From: Irpex lacteus
Taxonomy: Eukaryota > Basidiomycota > Agaricomycetes > Polyporales > Irpicaceae
Direction: 5' to 3'
Assembly: GCA_001986395.2 (NCBI GenBank)
Contig: MQVO02000023.1
Span: 1-64,000, forward strand
DNA: 64,000 bases
Shown: one piece after another, positions 34,952 through 46,489 of the stretch
Position numbering within the stretch: the stretch's first letter is position 1
Layout: the number at the start of each line of letters is the position of its first letter
Position numbers and translations under genes: made by a program
The notes under the pieces: model-generated
The model's input: the letters and a program-made list of their open reading frames with translations, nothing else
Databases searched by the model: none
Told to the model about the DNA's origin: nothing

Positions 34952-36499
34952 TCAGCGACTGTAATAAGCACTGCGAAAGCGAGACATACCTTGCAAATCA
35001 AAGCTGTTTGTTGAAGGCATAGCATGGGGAACAGGTGCGTGTATACTAGGCAGCTGCGCCTGCCGTTGTGAAGACTGGTATATGGATGCCTGAGCGTTTG
35101 CCTTTGCCTTCCTAAGCGCAGCCAGACGGTCTGTGACAACACCAGACCCCGGTGGTGGGGAGAGGAAGGAGGATGTGGGAATAGAAGGAGGCCCAAGCGC
35201 ATGCAAAGGGGTTTCACTGAGAAAGGAAGACATCGGCGTGCGACTGGGGTACGAGTGGCCACGTAGAGGAACGGCAGTGTCGCTCTGAACTGCCTGTAAT
35301 CTTTCTGAAAATTACCTGTGAGCAAGCTACAGATGATAACTCGTTCTGACACTTACCTGCAGTTGTGAGGGGCATTCCAAGTTGCAAGCGCTATGAACTA
35401 TGAGCCTGATGAATAAGTTCAACCAAGAAGTAACTCACCTGGAATACTTCCCTCTGATTGGCCTCTGACAGATCCTCGTACTCCATGCAGGCCTGTACAC
35501 ACCATGAGACAGTGCTGCAAGCGGCACACTGAGCATAAGACATACAATTTGTTTGCTCTCGAAAATCTTGCGGTCTTTCGCGGGCAGAAGCTCTCCCTTT
35601 TCCTGTCGACCAACCAGTTCACAGAAGAAGTATTGTTTTCCTGAAGTCCTATTCGGAGATGAACGGTGTAACCATGTCAATTAGCAGCGAAATACCTACG
35701 GGTCCTTATCTGTGACACTTTCCGTGTTAGTAATTGTACAAAAAAAAACCGGGAAAACGACACTACAGGGGATCTACAAATAGGTAAGCACAGAACAGAT
35801 GATACAGGGAACATGAAATGTGGCGTACAAGTCCATCCATGAACCTGTTGACATTGCAGAAGCACACCCCGATTACTGATTTATCCAACTGCATCATCAC
35901 TAGGAATGACGAGCGCGCACCTCCATATCGACATCAAACGCTGCTTTCCATCGATACAGACTCGAGTTACGGACCCATCTGGCGCTTCTGTTGCAGCTGG
36001 GTAACTGTTAGTGGCGCGGGCAGGGACAAAGATCGAAAGACTCACAGAAAATGACCGGTGGGATGTAAAAATTGTGCATCATGGAGTCAATGAGGGCTGG
36101 TGTAACACAAGACACTCTGAGGATAACTGCTAGTGCACCCTTGATAACAGGATGCACTCACCCATCTGCTTGGATATAGGCCACACAACATCTGTAAACG
36201 TTAGTCAGCGTCTCATCCTTCTTATTGTCAACTTATCCTCTTACCTCGCTGGTAGTTGGCGTCCAAAGAGATGTCGTTCTCATGCAACTGCTCTAGAGTT
36301 TCAAAGGCCATCAGAGTGAGGATAAATCCACCGATCTCTGCGTACCGAACAAGTGACGAGCGGATATTATTGTAGACCTAGGAGCTTTCAGAGCTCCGCG
36401 TACCAGACTCGCTGGGCCATTGTATTGCGGCGTTCTCTCCGACGCTGGAGTAGCTTGTGCATAGCTCTCAGAGTTTTCTTCAAAGTCAGAGTCCACCAT
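34952..36499 (-). CDS. DUF262-domain (GmrSD N-terminal/ParB-like fold) protein
   Basis: ATG 36497-36499 begins MVDSDFEENSESYAQ. About nine small exons join: ISLDANYQR + DVVWPISKQMG, LIDSMMHNFYIPPVIF, then VTRVCIDGKQRLMSIW, RFMDGL, SGKQYFFCELVGRQEKG, KIFESKQI, ACMEYEDLSEANQREVFQ, RLQLGMPLTTA and ERLQAVQSD. The pattern NYQR...VVWP...Y.PP..F...DGKQR is the classic DUF262 core, which in bacteria forms the nucleotide-hydrolysing half of GmrSD-type modification-dependent restriction enzymes. The DGKQR motif is intact. The tail of about 100 residues is Ser/Pro/Ala-rich (PGSGVVTDRLAALRKAKA). No nuclease (DUF1524 HNH) domain is seen. Fungal members are common in Agaricomycetes but their role is unknown. 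The final stop could be 34948 or 34952, depending on a possible very small intron. Confidence 0.8.
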
Positions 36500-36646
36500 G
36501 GTGGTTCCCGAATGAGGTGGAAACAGAAGGCGAGCAGGGTAACTGTGTCAGGGCGTGACCCGGAACTTGAAGTAGACTAGTTGGTTTAAAACGCTCAATC
36601 CCGCGGGAATTCTGGTCTCAAGGCAGAATAATGAACTTCCAGCCAG

Positions 36647-36845
36647 ATTCAAAACGATAGACCCCCTTCGCCAAACACACACATAGTCGGACTTTGCTGA
36701 AACACGCAACCGGCTCTCTTCTCGCCCTCCCTAGTAAATAGGAACAAGGCGGCCATCACAATTCTTTCGTCCCGCCTACCTCCGCCAGTGCTCAGCTCGA
36801 ACCGAGTCTGTGCGATTTATCCGTTACGGGTCTATCGTTTTGAAT
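36647..36845. mobile_element. MITE copy A, TIR ATTCAAAACGATAGACCC
   Basis: A 199-bp element whose first 18 bases (36647-36664) are the exact inverted complement of its last 18 (36828-36845). Two related copies occur, near 45436-45610 (right end degraded) and at 56835-56953 (internal deletion, TIR variant ATTCAGAACGATAG). No coding capacity. It lies 148 bp upstream of the DUF262 start codon. Confidence 0.75.
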
Positions 36846-36989
36846 TCGGCTGTCAAACAAATAAGTCCGCATACACGGCGACTTGGCACTGATGATAACT
36901 TAGTGTTTGAGTAGGAGTATGAGAGAATGGAGCTTACCGATTCGCCTCAGGCTGGGCCAATGGGCAGGAGTGTGACAAGGCCAAACATC

Positions 36990-37215
36990 GCGCGCGCCGA
37001 TCGAGATATCACTGACACCGCACTTATTATGTACCAAGTACCAAACTTCTTGCTGCGCGAATCAAGATACCACTGACACTGCACTTCTTGCTGCGCAGAT
37101 CAAGATACCACTGACATTGCACGTATTTATGTGCAATGCCAACACCGTGTCAGCCATCAATTACGTAAGTCCAAATTTATTGTCTCTGCGCCCATACCAC
37201 TGACACCGTCACCTT
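36990..37215 (+). repeat. Short tandem/dispersed repeat, GATACCACTGACACYGCAC unit
   Basis: Four imperfect units of about 45 bp sharing (GAT)CAAGATACCACTGACAC(T/C)GCAC. Related sequence appears at 45175-45280 in inverse orientation and at 60670-60800 in direct orientation, in the last two together with GAGTTCCATTGAT and GAACACCGCTCCATCAATC. Dispersed repeat family of unknown type. Confidence 0.6.
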
Positions 37216-37275
37216 GATCTTTTCAGTTGTTACTTAAATAAGCATCCTAGAGTCTGCCCTATTACTGGACAGCAA

Positions 37276-38640
37276 ATGGTTGGCAAGGCTCGCTCTCCTT
37301 TTTGTTCGAAGTCCAATCCGTCTGATCACGAGATTAGGAGGTTATATCATTGCGCAGCAGTCTTCTATCGATATCTCGGCTTCTTGTCGCTAAAGTTATG
37401 CGTGGGCTTCTTTCCAGGAGTTTTGAGCGGGGTCTCATTCAATAGACGCCGCTCGGGAGGGTCAAAATCGGGGAAAGGCCTGGGTCGTCGCACGTGTACG
37501 CGTCACTTCGAATTCCAGAAGCTGGGAGCTCGGCGAACCCTAGACATCTCGACCTCCGGGAGTTCCTTCCATGTCCGCAGGCATCGCGACTCAACACGGA
37601 TGTTCGTGCTGAGCTTCATATGTACGTCGCGATGTACTGTAATATCCCGTTATACTCCCTTCCAGTCAACATCCTCCCCATCATTAATCATTATCGTTGA
37701 TCTTTTACCGCATTCCAATCACTCATTTTACGCATTCAGACTCAGGGTGCTGCGGGATCAATCCAGATTGTCACACCTGTTCAAACTCCGTCGTTTCGTC
37801 CACACCTGGACCAAATCCTTACCCTTGACTTTCGAACAGCATGGTCCTTGCGATTCCCGCTACCAGCTTACTGGTGTAGCGGGTCTTTGGGGTCTGGGGT
37901 TAGGCTGTGTGCACGCTTGTGTGTTGCACGTGCCGCACGTGACTATAGTAAGCATGAATGACATACCGAGGATCCTGCGCCCGTCGGGTGGTTGTGCTCA
38001 CTACTCGTACCGAGCAGGTCCACCTTCGCAATTATCAGTCCTGGGAACGCAACATGGACGATCTTATCCTTCGCGCGGCGATATGGCAAACGAATCATTG
38101 GGCAGACAGATCGGTCTTCTCGTAGTCCAATGGCCGCAAGCACTGGCACGACACCACAAACACATCGAAAGTGGTATTACTTACTTTCGATCGCATGCGT
38201 AAGTGCTTCAATGTCATTTAAATGATTTGAACTGTGCCAATTGACGTCTTCGGCCGAAGATCCATCCGCCCTGTATTCCTATTACTCTACCTTGCCTTAG
38301 TAGGTCAGACGGGGCTCTTAATCGGACATCTCGCGAGCTCGCCTACTCGCATCCATATCAAACAAGTCCAAAATATCTCATTCTAGACTACAAGCGGCGC
38401 ATTCCGATGCTTGAGCTGCAGGCCGTTGGGAAACTACCGCTACTCATCTGTGACTATGAGGTATGTCAGTGTATCCCTCTTGAGTCTTGCCTTTTCTGAC
38501 GCTTCTCAGGAGAAGGGGCAAGAATGCTGCCATAGATTATCCCTTCAACTGCAGCTCGGGATTGATTGGAACCCGCGACGTTAGTCTTTGGACTCTCTGG
38601 AATAACTGTGGGGTAATGGTATCACTGGCGGATATAAGAC
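37276..38640. other. Region with uncertain coding content
   Basis: A 308-codon open frame (37276-38202) exists but has poor codon-like composition, several plausible splice sites and better-looking segments in other frames (EAGSSANPRHLDLREFLPCP near 37510; KYLILDYKRRIPMLELQAVG near 38370, ending at a GTATGT donor at 38461). It may be a decayed multi-exon gene. I could not identify a family or a consistent model. Confidence 0.3.
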
Positions 38641-38699
38641 ACTAACACCCGGAACTCACTAAAAGGCAGAGAGTTGTGGTCTAGCGTCGGTGTAGCTCC

Positions 38700-39560
38700 A
38701 TTTCTGGAAACGTCTGCAACAGGTTGAGCGTCGGATAGACTCTTGCCGATGGATGTGATTACTGCGTGAAACTCTGAGAGAGATCCTTGGCGCCATGGCG
38801 GAAGGACTTGAAGTGGGGGTCATTGAGGTAGGTTATGATTCCATAGAGGGTGGGCAATACTTTCGAGACGTCATGCTGAAGTCTCTTTGTTAGCTGTAGT
38901 CCTACCGCTTTGCGGTTTTCAGAGAGTTAGAGATACAGTACTAGTATACTGTGAGTGCAATTGAATTCATGAGAGAGCGCGTGATTTACATGGACTGGGA
39001 TCTACCTGCTCTTTGACATCCAGACCTACAGGAGCGCCATCCGCTGTATCAGGCTGAGCAAGGGTGGTATCTCCACTAAGGCGCATAACATTTGATACTC
39101 TCTCCGCCTCCATCTCAAGCGTGGTTTCAACCAGAGGACGAGTAGGTGGTAGCAGTTGTGGAGCATGTTCGCTGTTCTGTAAGTGCTTTCTAGCGGACTG
39201 AAGATGCTGTGGGAGAGTTGATCTGGAGGTGCCACTGCGAGTGGTTTGGTAACGTCTCTGGGTGCCAGTGTGCTGGGACCGCTGTCGATCGATGCGAGTA
39301 ATGGCGAAGTCGCTGATCTGTCATATCCAGCCAAGCGCGGCTGCGGGCTTCAACTGACTCAGCCGGCGATTAAAGGGACAAATGATGAACTTGAGTGGGC
39401 TGAGAACGCACATGAGAAGGTAAAAACTCGTCGATGGGCTGGGGGCCGGAGGCCAGAGATGGTCGTCGCTCCTGACAGCGCCAGAAGCTGTGCCATCGTC
39501 TGATCGTACCGATCGGGTGGAGGGCACAATCAGCGCAAGGGCCAAGTAGGTGAGCACTGA
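38700..39560 (-). CDS. Hypothetical multi-exon protein
   Basis: Minus-strand segments join at reasonable splice signals: RSVRSDDGTASGAVRSDDHLW (about 39500), GYDRSATSPLLASIDSGPST (39330-39180), then acceptor CTTACAG to SEHAPQLLPPTRPLVETTLE...GLDVKEQ (39175-39010), and LTKRLQHDVSKVLPTLYGII and LNDPHFKSFRHGAKDLSQS (38890-38770). The later exons look like genuine helical protein and the earlier ones are Ser/Thr-rich. No family is recognised. Ends and start are undefined and the gene may be decayed. Confidence 0.35.
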
Positions 39561-39599
39561 GTACTGAGCAGTGAGCAGAGGTTTGGTAGACAGACGAGC

Positions 39600-40915
39600 G
39601 TGGGTATGTCATTGAGGTGGGCGGTGAAAAAGACTAATGACGTACAGAAAGGGGAGCAGCCGCTTAGCGTCGAGGTAGTGTTCACTGTGCAGAAATCGGG
39701 TCAGGAAGGGAAGGTGCACTGTCTTTCCACGGGCGGTGTGCAGCAACGAGGTTGGAGGGAAGCTTGGTGAGACGATCATCTTGCGAATGCCATGGGGATG
39801 AACTGTGACGAACATGCGCATCTTCATAGTTGAACACAATCAGTAGCTGACTCGGAGTACGGAGGACTCGAATATCAAAGCAACGCACCTGTGCGCCATG
39901 CTAAGTCTCACACCCGCCGACCAATCTCCAGGCTCGAAGAGGTCAAGGGCGTGCTCTGGGCTTCATCGAGTAGCACGCGTTGACCTTCTTGATGCTTCTA
40001 CGGACAAGGAGTTTGTCTCTGTCCGATGGAGAGCTGAGCCGTGGACGAGAATGCGTGGAGGACGTATGAGAGCTGGTGGGATGGGGACATATTGGGTGGG
40101 CTCAGGGAGCGGGGTAGAGAGGTCGTCGCACCAGTACTGTGCTGTGACATTCGAGTGGGCCATCCGCACAAGTGGACGAGGCAGGTGCCGTGGGCAGAGC
40201 TTAAGGCAATCGTCGTGGTGAGCGACGAGAACCGTGTACGCTCAACAGAGGCGAACCAAGTTAACGTTAATAGACAGTGCCTGCATCCAAGGCGCATGTG
40301 AAGCCGTGACTCGGAGCACGACAGGGGAGGTCATCTGCACACAATGACCGCTCTCAGTTTGTCTCTCCTTCTCACACTGTTCTCAAACGCTCAGTCGAAC
40401 GATGCGATTATGTTGTGGAACCACCTGGTAGGCTGAGGGCGACGGCATCTGTGCTGGGTGAGTGCTTTCTGAAAACATTCAGTCTCTCAATAGCTCATCA
40501 CATACTACAGGGAGATTGTTCCCCATTAAAGCATATCATCACTCCATGGGCCAGTACTGTTCTAATCTCCTGCGCTCTCACACGCTGGCCTCGACGGCCG
40601 GACGCCAATTTGCGGTCTCAATTGCCACTCCCGCCTCATTCCACTCCCTCATGCGGCGTCACACCAAAGGACCCTTCGCTATGTCGGCACTAAGTCCGTT
40701 ACGCTGCAAAGTACGGCTATATCTCTGAAATGCGGGCGACCAAGGACAGCTACGAAACGGACTCTATTGCCTGGTACATGCCCTCGAGACGCGTCCCTGA
40801 CGTATCGTTATTCGGTGTGGTAAGCTTGCTCTGAGAGCAAGAACATCGTTAAGAAAGAAAGGGTTCTCTGACAGGCATACATGAGCAATTCGAATCACAG
40901 GGTGCAGCATACCAA
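39600..40915. other. No confident gene
   Basis: Open frames on both strands overlap without domain support. Candidates noted are KMIVSPSFPPTSLLHTARGK on the minus strand near 39760 and WWDGDILGGLRERGREVVAP on the plus strand near 40075. They conflict with each other, so neither is called. Confidence 0.3.
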
Positions 40916-40920
40916 GATAC

Positions 40921-42238
40921 TTACATGTATGATCCATAGCCGTAGACCTGGTTGGCACGTCTGGGCTTGATGAGGAATGTGTACGGAAGTTCATCCCATA
41001 TGTAACGACGCAACGCAGGAATGATCTCGAGGAAGTGAGTTCTACAGCCATAGCATATACCGTCGGAAACTGCGATCATACTTTGTTCAAATAGTCTCTT
41101 CAAGAGATTGAATCCGCGCAGAGGGTCATCGAACCATTGACAGGTGGAAGGGCTATTTGTGTAGATTGTTCCTCGCACTTTGCCATACCATTCACGGGCC
41201 GCTGTGGCGCAGGACGTGCCCTCGGTAGACGTTCCCCCATAGCAACCTCTGAAGTTACCAATGCTTTGCTCGATAATGCTATTCACCAATAGAGAGGTCA
41301 TGGTTCGGAGCAATTCGCGGCCATAGATGAGCTGGCTCATCTGCAAAGGCTGTAGCCGACTAAGCAAAGCATCGAGCGGCGTAGAGGTACCTGGAGTATG
41401 GTCGCTTGAGACCGATCCTGGAACAATGTGGACAGCAGATATGCTAGTGGCATTGGAATGGAGCCTAGTTGAATGAGCTAGGTGAGCGTTGAGAATATAA
41501 AACGCTGCGGGTAGGATATCCGAGATTTCCATGTCAAGCGCGATTTTGATGGCGATGTCTATGAAGTATAAAGCTGGTTATTCGAGCGAGATAATTTTGC
41601 AGGATAGTATAATCACCTGCGCTTGAGTATTGATCACAAAGACCTCTATTATCCGCGGAAACCGATTGCTCCCAGCGATCATACCGTTCAAGGGTAGTAG
41701 GCCAATACGACTTCATGGACCGCCTGATGGTCATTTGTAGCCGTATGAGCTCATATTTCGCTGCTAGATGCACTAGGCCTTCGATCTGAAGCATCGCCGC
41801 ACGTCTTTGGGTTGGGTCCCAAGGGCATTCTGGGTCGGCGTGTGGCATCTCACTTGTACGAAGTCCGGGTTAAGTGAAGTGTTCCTAAGGTTATAGGCAA
41901 AGGCGTGCTTACTATCTAGGGTCGTACAGCAAGCGCAGAAATGTTTTGACATCCACGTAAGCGTCCGGAAGAGCTACTAGTGGTAGACCATCGTATAAAT
42001 CCCCTGCGTCACTTGACGCAGGGATACTAAACATTCCTTCAAAGATCTGAGAATGCTTTGCGAGGACACCGCAATGGCATTTGAAGCCACGCATGATCGT
42101 CTCGTTGGAAGTGTTGTCGGCAACGGCGATGACTACATTCCCATCTGCCATCCACAAGTCTAGGTCTTGTACAAGTTCATGCGATACCCTGCGTCGTTTG
42201 AGAGTGTTATGGGAGTTGGTTTCGGGGGTAGAGGACAT
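40921..42238 (-). CDS. BTB/POZ domain protein
   Basis: ATG 42236-42238. Exon 1 gives a BTB fold: DLWMADGNVVIAVADNT, FKCHCGVLAKHSQIFEGMF, LPLVALPDAYVDVKTFLRLL. Donor ATA|GTAAGC joins to YEMPHADPECPWDPTQRRAA and GLVHLAAKYELIRL (the usual region after the BTB domain), then through a second intron (GCAG|GTGATT) to DIAIKIALDMEISDILPAAF and a helical C-terminal domain ending DELPYTFLIKPRRANQVYGY. About 390 residues in three exons, uninterrupted. Fungal BTB proteins of this layout are abundant in Agaricomycetes. BTB domains dimerise or bind cullin-3, but no Kelch, MATH or zinc-finger partner domain is present, so the function is unknown. The terminal TAA overlaps a GTAAGT donor, so a further short exon is possible. 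Confidence 0.82.
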
Positions 42239-43500
42239 TTTGACGATTCTTGCTGGCAGGAACTTAAGCCAGCCACCACATGCAATCCACTCTGAAGGAG
42301 TGATATTCCCACGATCACGCGACTATCTAAGGGTAAGTAAGGGCTGACACCCCGCCATCAGGAACGACTTTCCGATAAGGAAGTGATGGGCGTACAACGC
42401 CTGGGCGGCGATCGGACCGAGTGACGTCAAGGGATCAGACACGCGACGGGACGTCCATACGGACGATTCTCCAGGCTCGTGTCCTGATCCGCCACTCCAT
42501 AGACACTGCCCCCTTCTTATCCCGCCACTCCTTGTCAGAACCTCGCGTCATGCTGCGCATGACGTCGAGAGGAATCCTTTCATACTTCGTATTCTCTTTG
42601 TCCAACAATCTCAATCTTTTGTCTTTTCTCTAACTCGTGTCGTCCTCGTAGCTAACTCGTGTAGATAACAACTCATAAACCTGAATCTCGTAGGTAGAAT
42701 AGATTTCCCAGACGATGTATAAATACATGTACTGTAGCTACAGGACGACGCAAGTCCTTCGAATCGGAACACATAACTACTCACTCCTCGCCCGAACTCG
42801 AAGCTCACTTCCCGTGTTATCGCCGATCTCGACGCTCCTCGACATCTCATCTCGTCTCTAGCGCCGAACGCTCGCCAATACTTCACAGGGGGACATGGTT
42901 AATAACACGGAGTAAGTAATAAGTAATAATACACCGCCGGTGCACCAAAATCTACAAATCGTGAAGCATCAAGCTCAGTTGCAGCATCTATCGCGCCCTT
43001 AGAGATCGCCAGAGTCGGTTGCGCCGAAGGTACTAGGGGTGGATTGATGGCAAAGACATTCGATAGGTCTTTCTTTGTTACGGTAGGGTAATAAGAAGTA
43101 TGTCATAATCTAAGCACCGCACATTCCTGTTACTCTTTTTCTGTAACGATGTTTAGGCAACCTACGCTCTCGCTCTTCCCGCAGAGTCTCCCACCTCGGG
43201 TATTTACCATTTCGGCCGGAGCGATCCTGCTCTTGATACAGAGCGGAGAGGTAGGGGTTCTGTCTTGAAACTATGGGGGACGTGAGGCTTGCGATACAAG
43301 CTGTGACAAGAATAAATATCCATATAGTTCGGTGCCAAGACTCTGACACAAACATTAAGTACAGCAACCTCAATTTACAGTAACGCATATACGGGACACT
43401 TACGGCTGCGGGGTACGCTATGGAGAGACGATTGTTCAACTGTGATCGCTGTTGTGACTAGACCTCTTTGGGTAAGGCCGCGCGATTCCGCCCTCACCGA
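42239..43500. other. Intergenic region, no gene seen
   Basis: Upstream flank of the BTB gene and 3' flank of the next gene. Open frames are short and low in quality; no repeat family is recognised. Confidence 0.4.
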
Positions 43501-43502
43501 GG

Positions 43503-44360
43503 TTAAGTGGGCAGGAGTAGCCTCCAGCTCTGAGCGTGCGTCTGAGCGTAACTTATCTGAGAAGTGCTATAGAGCGTCTTACCAGATGCAACAGGGCCGA
43601 ATTCACTAGCATTGGCTGAGAACGGCATGACTGCCCGCGTTAACGGCAGGTTTGTGGAAGTATCGATAGTGAATTGCACAGTAGCAGCGGGGTCAAGGTG
43701 ATTCCATGTAGGTGGGCTCTGTGATAACATAATAAAACAAAAATAAAAACCCAGAGATAAATCGATACTTACGTCCTCAACATCCGTCCTGTTCTTCACG
43801 TTATCTCCGTCTGTATCGCCACTGTCCTTTCCAGTATTGTCAGTGTTATAAGGTCCTTCCCGGATTGATGAGACAATATTGCTGCCCGAGGATTCTGTCT
43901 CATCTGTAAAAGATCCTTCGTCGATAGGTTTGACTGAGAGCTTGGAGAACTGGGAGTTGAACAGGTCGAGCCCGTTCTCACTGTGGTCGTCTTTGTCAAT
44001 ACTGTGGTAGCTGAACTCATCTTCGTCTCCATCCTGGTCTGTGTCGCTGTCGCTCCCTGGGTCTATATCCGTGTCAATAGACCGTACGGATAGTTGCGAA
44101 GTATGATGCGAGTTCGACGGCATTGTGGAAAAGTGTTCTTGCTGCGACGTCGTCGACACAGCGAGATTGAGAGTCGCGATGGACTCAGATTCGGAAGTGC
44201 CCTAATGATATTGTTTGTTAGCACAGTATCTGGTTAGGAGGAGGTGATTGTTGTTCACCTGGTGTGGGTGCTGAGTCTCTGGCGTCCGAGCTCTGGACGG
44301 CACCGTCAAGCGTACAGGAGCGACATTTCTAGCCGGCCTGTTCAAGCCGATGTATGGCAT
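43503..44360 (-). CDS. Hypothetical acidic Ser/Asp-rich protein
   Basis: ATG 44358-44360 (MPYIGLNRPARNVAPVRL), intron after TQHPHQ, then a long exon with DIDPGSDSDTDQDGDEDEF, SENGLDLFNSQFSKLSV and similar acidic stretches. Another donor (GAC|GTAAGT near 43773) leads to SPPTWNHLDPAATVQFTID and TRAVMPFSANASEFGPVAS. No domain is recognised. The protein is predicted to be disordered. The end is uncertain: either 43503 or further left after another GTAAGA donor at about 43580. Confidence 0.45.
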
Positions 44361-45755
44361 GGTTCAATTATAAGACATGGGTTGTGACTTGTGCACCTAC
44401 GGAGGCGTTACAATGTCCCGATTCTCATACGTTGTGTGTTGTGTCATGACTGAAGTACTCAGTATTCGCTGGCAGATGTTATGTTAACCTACCGTTATCA
44501 ATGCTTTGTAAGCAGCCACGAGTGGTCACTTTACGGTCACTTCTCTGTCACACACTGTAACATGGTCGATCTTGAGGTTACTTTCTGATTGTTCTGAGTG
44601 ATAGTGCGTATTAAAAAAAACAATAAGTGACAAGAATTATTTGTACGACTAGCACGGTAATTGAGGCCTATATAATATTGAGGGCCAGCAGGACCAATTA
44701 CGGCGAAGAAAACTCAGAGTCAATAACGCGCAGTGACAAGTGTCTGCGGCGTGGAAAGGTAACGCGGCGCTTCGAGTTTGATGCATGATATCTAGACTCG
44801 CCAGCCTAGGCTCGTAACGAGCCGGTCGCTCGCCCTCCTTTGCCTGTCTCGCTCATCAGCTTGCGACCGGACTGGCTGGCGAGCCTAATACCATGTGGGT
44901 ATACAGAGAGAAAAATTTGGGCGAGGACCGATCACAAACCCCACCCTGCCCGAAAGCAACACCTGCAGCGCGAAACGTTCAGTCCCAGAACGACCCCGGA
45001 ACCAGACAGGTATTCCACAATCAAAAAAAAAAGCAGACTGTAAGAAATCATTGATAGTCGCGAGGGCCATAGGCCGCCAGGTAGTAAGTAGAAACTGAGG
45101 AGGTTGGACAGACAGTGTGACTGTACAGGAAATTCCCGCCTTGCTGGAATAGCGTGAGTGCAGAGTCATGACGTCAGTTATATCTCGATTGATGGAGCGG
45201 TGTTCGGATCACAAGTAAGTGCGATGTCAGTGGTATCTCGATTAGCACAGACATTAATCAATGGAACTCCAATATGTATACCGGACGGAGAACATGCACT
45301 GCGACGAGGACCCCAAACGAAGCAAGACTCGGAGGTACCATTCCAAGAGACAGGCAAAAAAAGGTTTTGAGACAAGAACCGTAAAAGTTTTGGGGCAGAG
45401 TTACCCCACTAAGAAACGGCCAATATCACAGCCAGATCCAAACGATAGGCCCCCATCGCTAAACACACCCATAGTCGGACTTCGCTGCGTCTGGCTCTCT
45501 TCTAGCCTTCCCTAGCGAATGGGAACGAGACGGCCATCACGATTCTTTCGTCCCGCTCACCTGCGCCAGTGATCAGCTCGAAGCGAGCCTGTGCGATTTT
45601 TGAGCTATGTATATATGGGCCTCTCTCTCTCTCTCTCTCTCTCCCTTCTCACGCTTTCTTTTCCGTTCGTTTATACCACATTCTAACTCAAACCTCACAT
45701 TCCTTTTACTATTGCGCCTCTACTCCCTAATAACCGAATAATATTTCCCCATCTG
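44361..45755. other. Intergenic region with repeat copies and microsatellite
   Basis: Contains the inverse copy of the CCACTGACACCGCACT repeat (about 45175-45280), a degraded copy of the ATTCAAAACGATAG MITE (about 45436-45610) and a (CT)n run at about 45622-45644. No gene is supported. Confidence 0.5.
45436..45610. mobile_element. MITE copy B, right end degraded
   Basis: Shares with 36647-36845 the successive words ACGATAGGCCCCC, ACACCCATAGTCGGACTT, TTCTTTCGTCCCGC and CAGTGATCAGCTCGAA. The left TIR is altered (GATCCAAACGATAGG) and the right TIR is missing. Confidence 0.6.
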
Positions 45756-45756
45756 C

Positions 45757-46483
45757 ATGGGCCTTCTCACCGTTGTGGGTGTGAGCATCGGTCAATGCTT
45801 CGTCCGGTGTCCAGAAACGCCGAGGCCGCGCCCAAGGCCGCGCCCAAGGATCGCTCATCCGCCCCCATTTCTACTGGATTTATCGTTCAGTACCACACGC
45901 CATGAGATCACTCCCGTAAGCGAGTCTCACAAAAAAACTGGTCCATTATCTGACACTATGTTTTAGATGTGTTTCACCCACAGCACCACTTATCAGGGAA
46001 AGTTGTTAGCTGATGCTGTACCCGACGACCCCAAAAAGCTAAGACAGCTTCGGGATGCGGCGCGCACACCGGAGGCTTTACAGAGGGCCAGGGAGATCAA
46101 CGAAAAGGTAGTTAGTGCACTTTTTAACCCCACCGCCAACTAAAGCACGCCCTCAGATCCCAAACAATTCAGCTTGGGTGCTGAGCCTCAGGGTCAAACG
46201 AAAGAGAGAGGATGACGTTGATGATTTGAAACCGAGGAAGAGGCAGAGAACTAGGTATCTTCTGGCAGGAAAAGAATCCCAGCTCATTCAACACAGGCGA
46301 TCTCAACGAAAAACTAGGCCCAATATTCCGTCAAATCAAGTCTTTCCTTCATCACAGGGCAAGGGTGGTTGCCAGTGCCTGCTACCCATGCTCCTCCGTA
46401 CTCATCCCTGCATGTCTTCCGCGAGCCCCCGTCTATGTTCTTTCCGAAAATGGCGGCCGCTCGGCTGTTTGCTCTACTAGTCC
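45757..46483 (+). pseudogene. Small hypothetical gene or gene fragment
   Basis: A frame after acceptor CCCACAG (about 45978) reads YQGKLLADAVPDDPKKLRQL and REINEK. It continues after a small intron (46109-46157) with SLRVKRKREDDVDDLKPRKR, a strong nuclear localisation-like basic cluster, and then loses protein character. The first exon is unclear. Family not recognised; it may be a truncated relative of a nuclear protein. Confidence 0.3.
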
Positions 46484-46489
46484 TTCATC

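Noticed and set aside
37276..38202. 308-codon plus-strand ORF
   Set aside because: Poor amino-acid composition, no domain, and better coding texture in other frames with splice sites inside it.
45620..45650. (CT)n tract, and (TA)n at 29470-29492, as functional elements
   Set aside because: Ordinary microsatellites; no further evidence.
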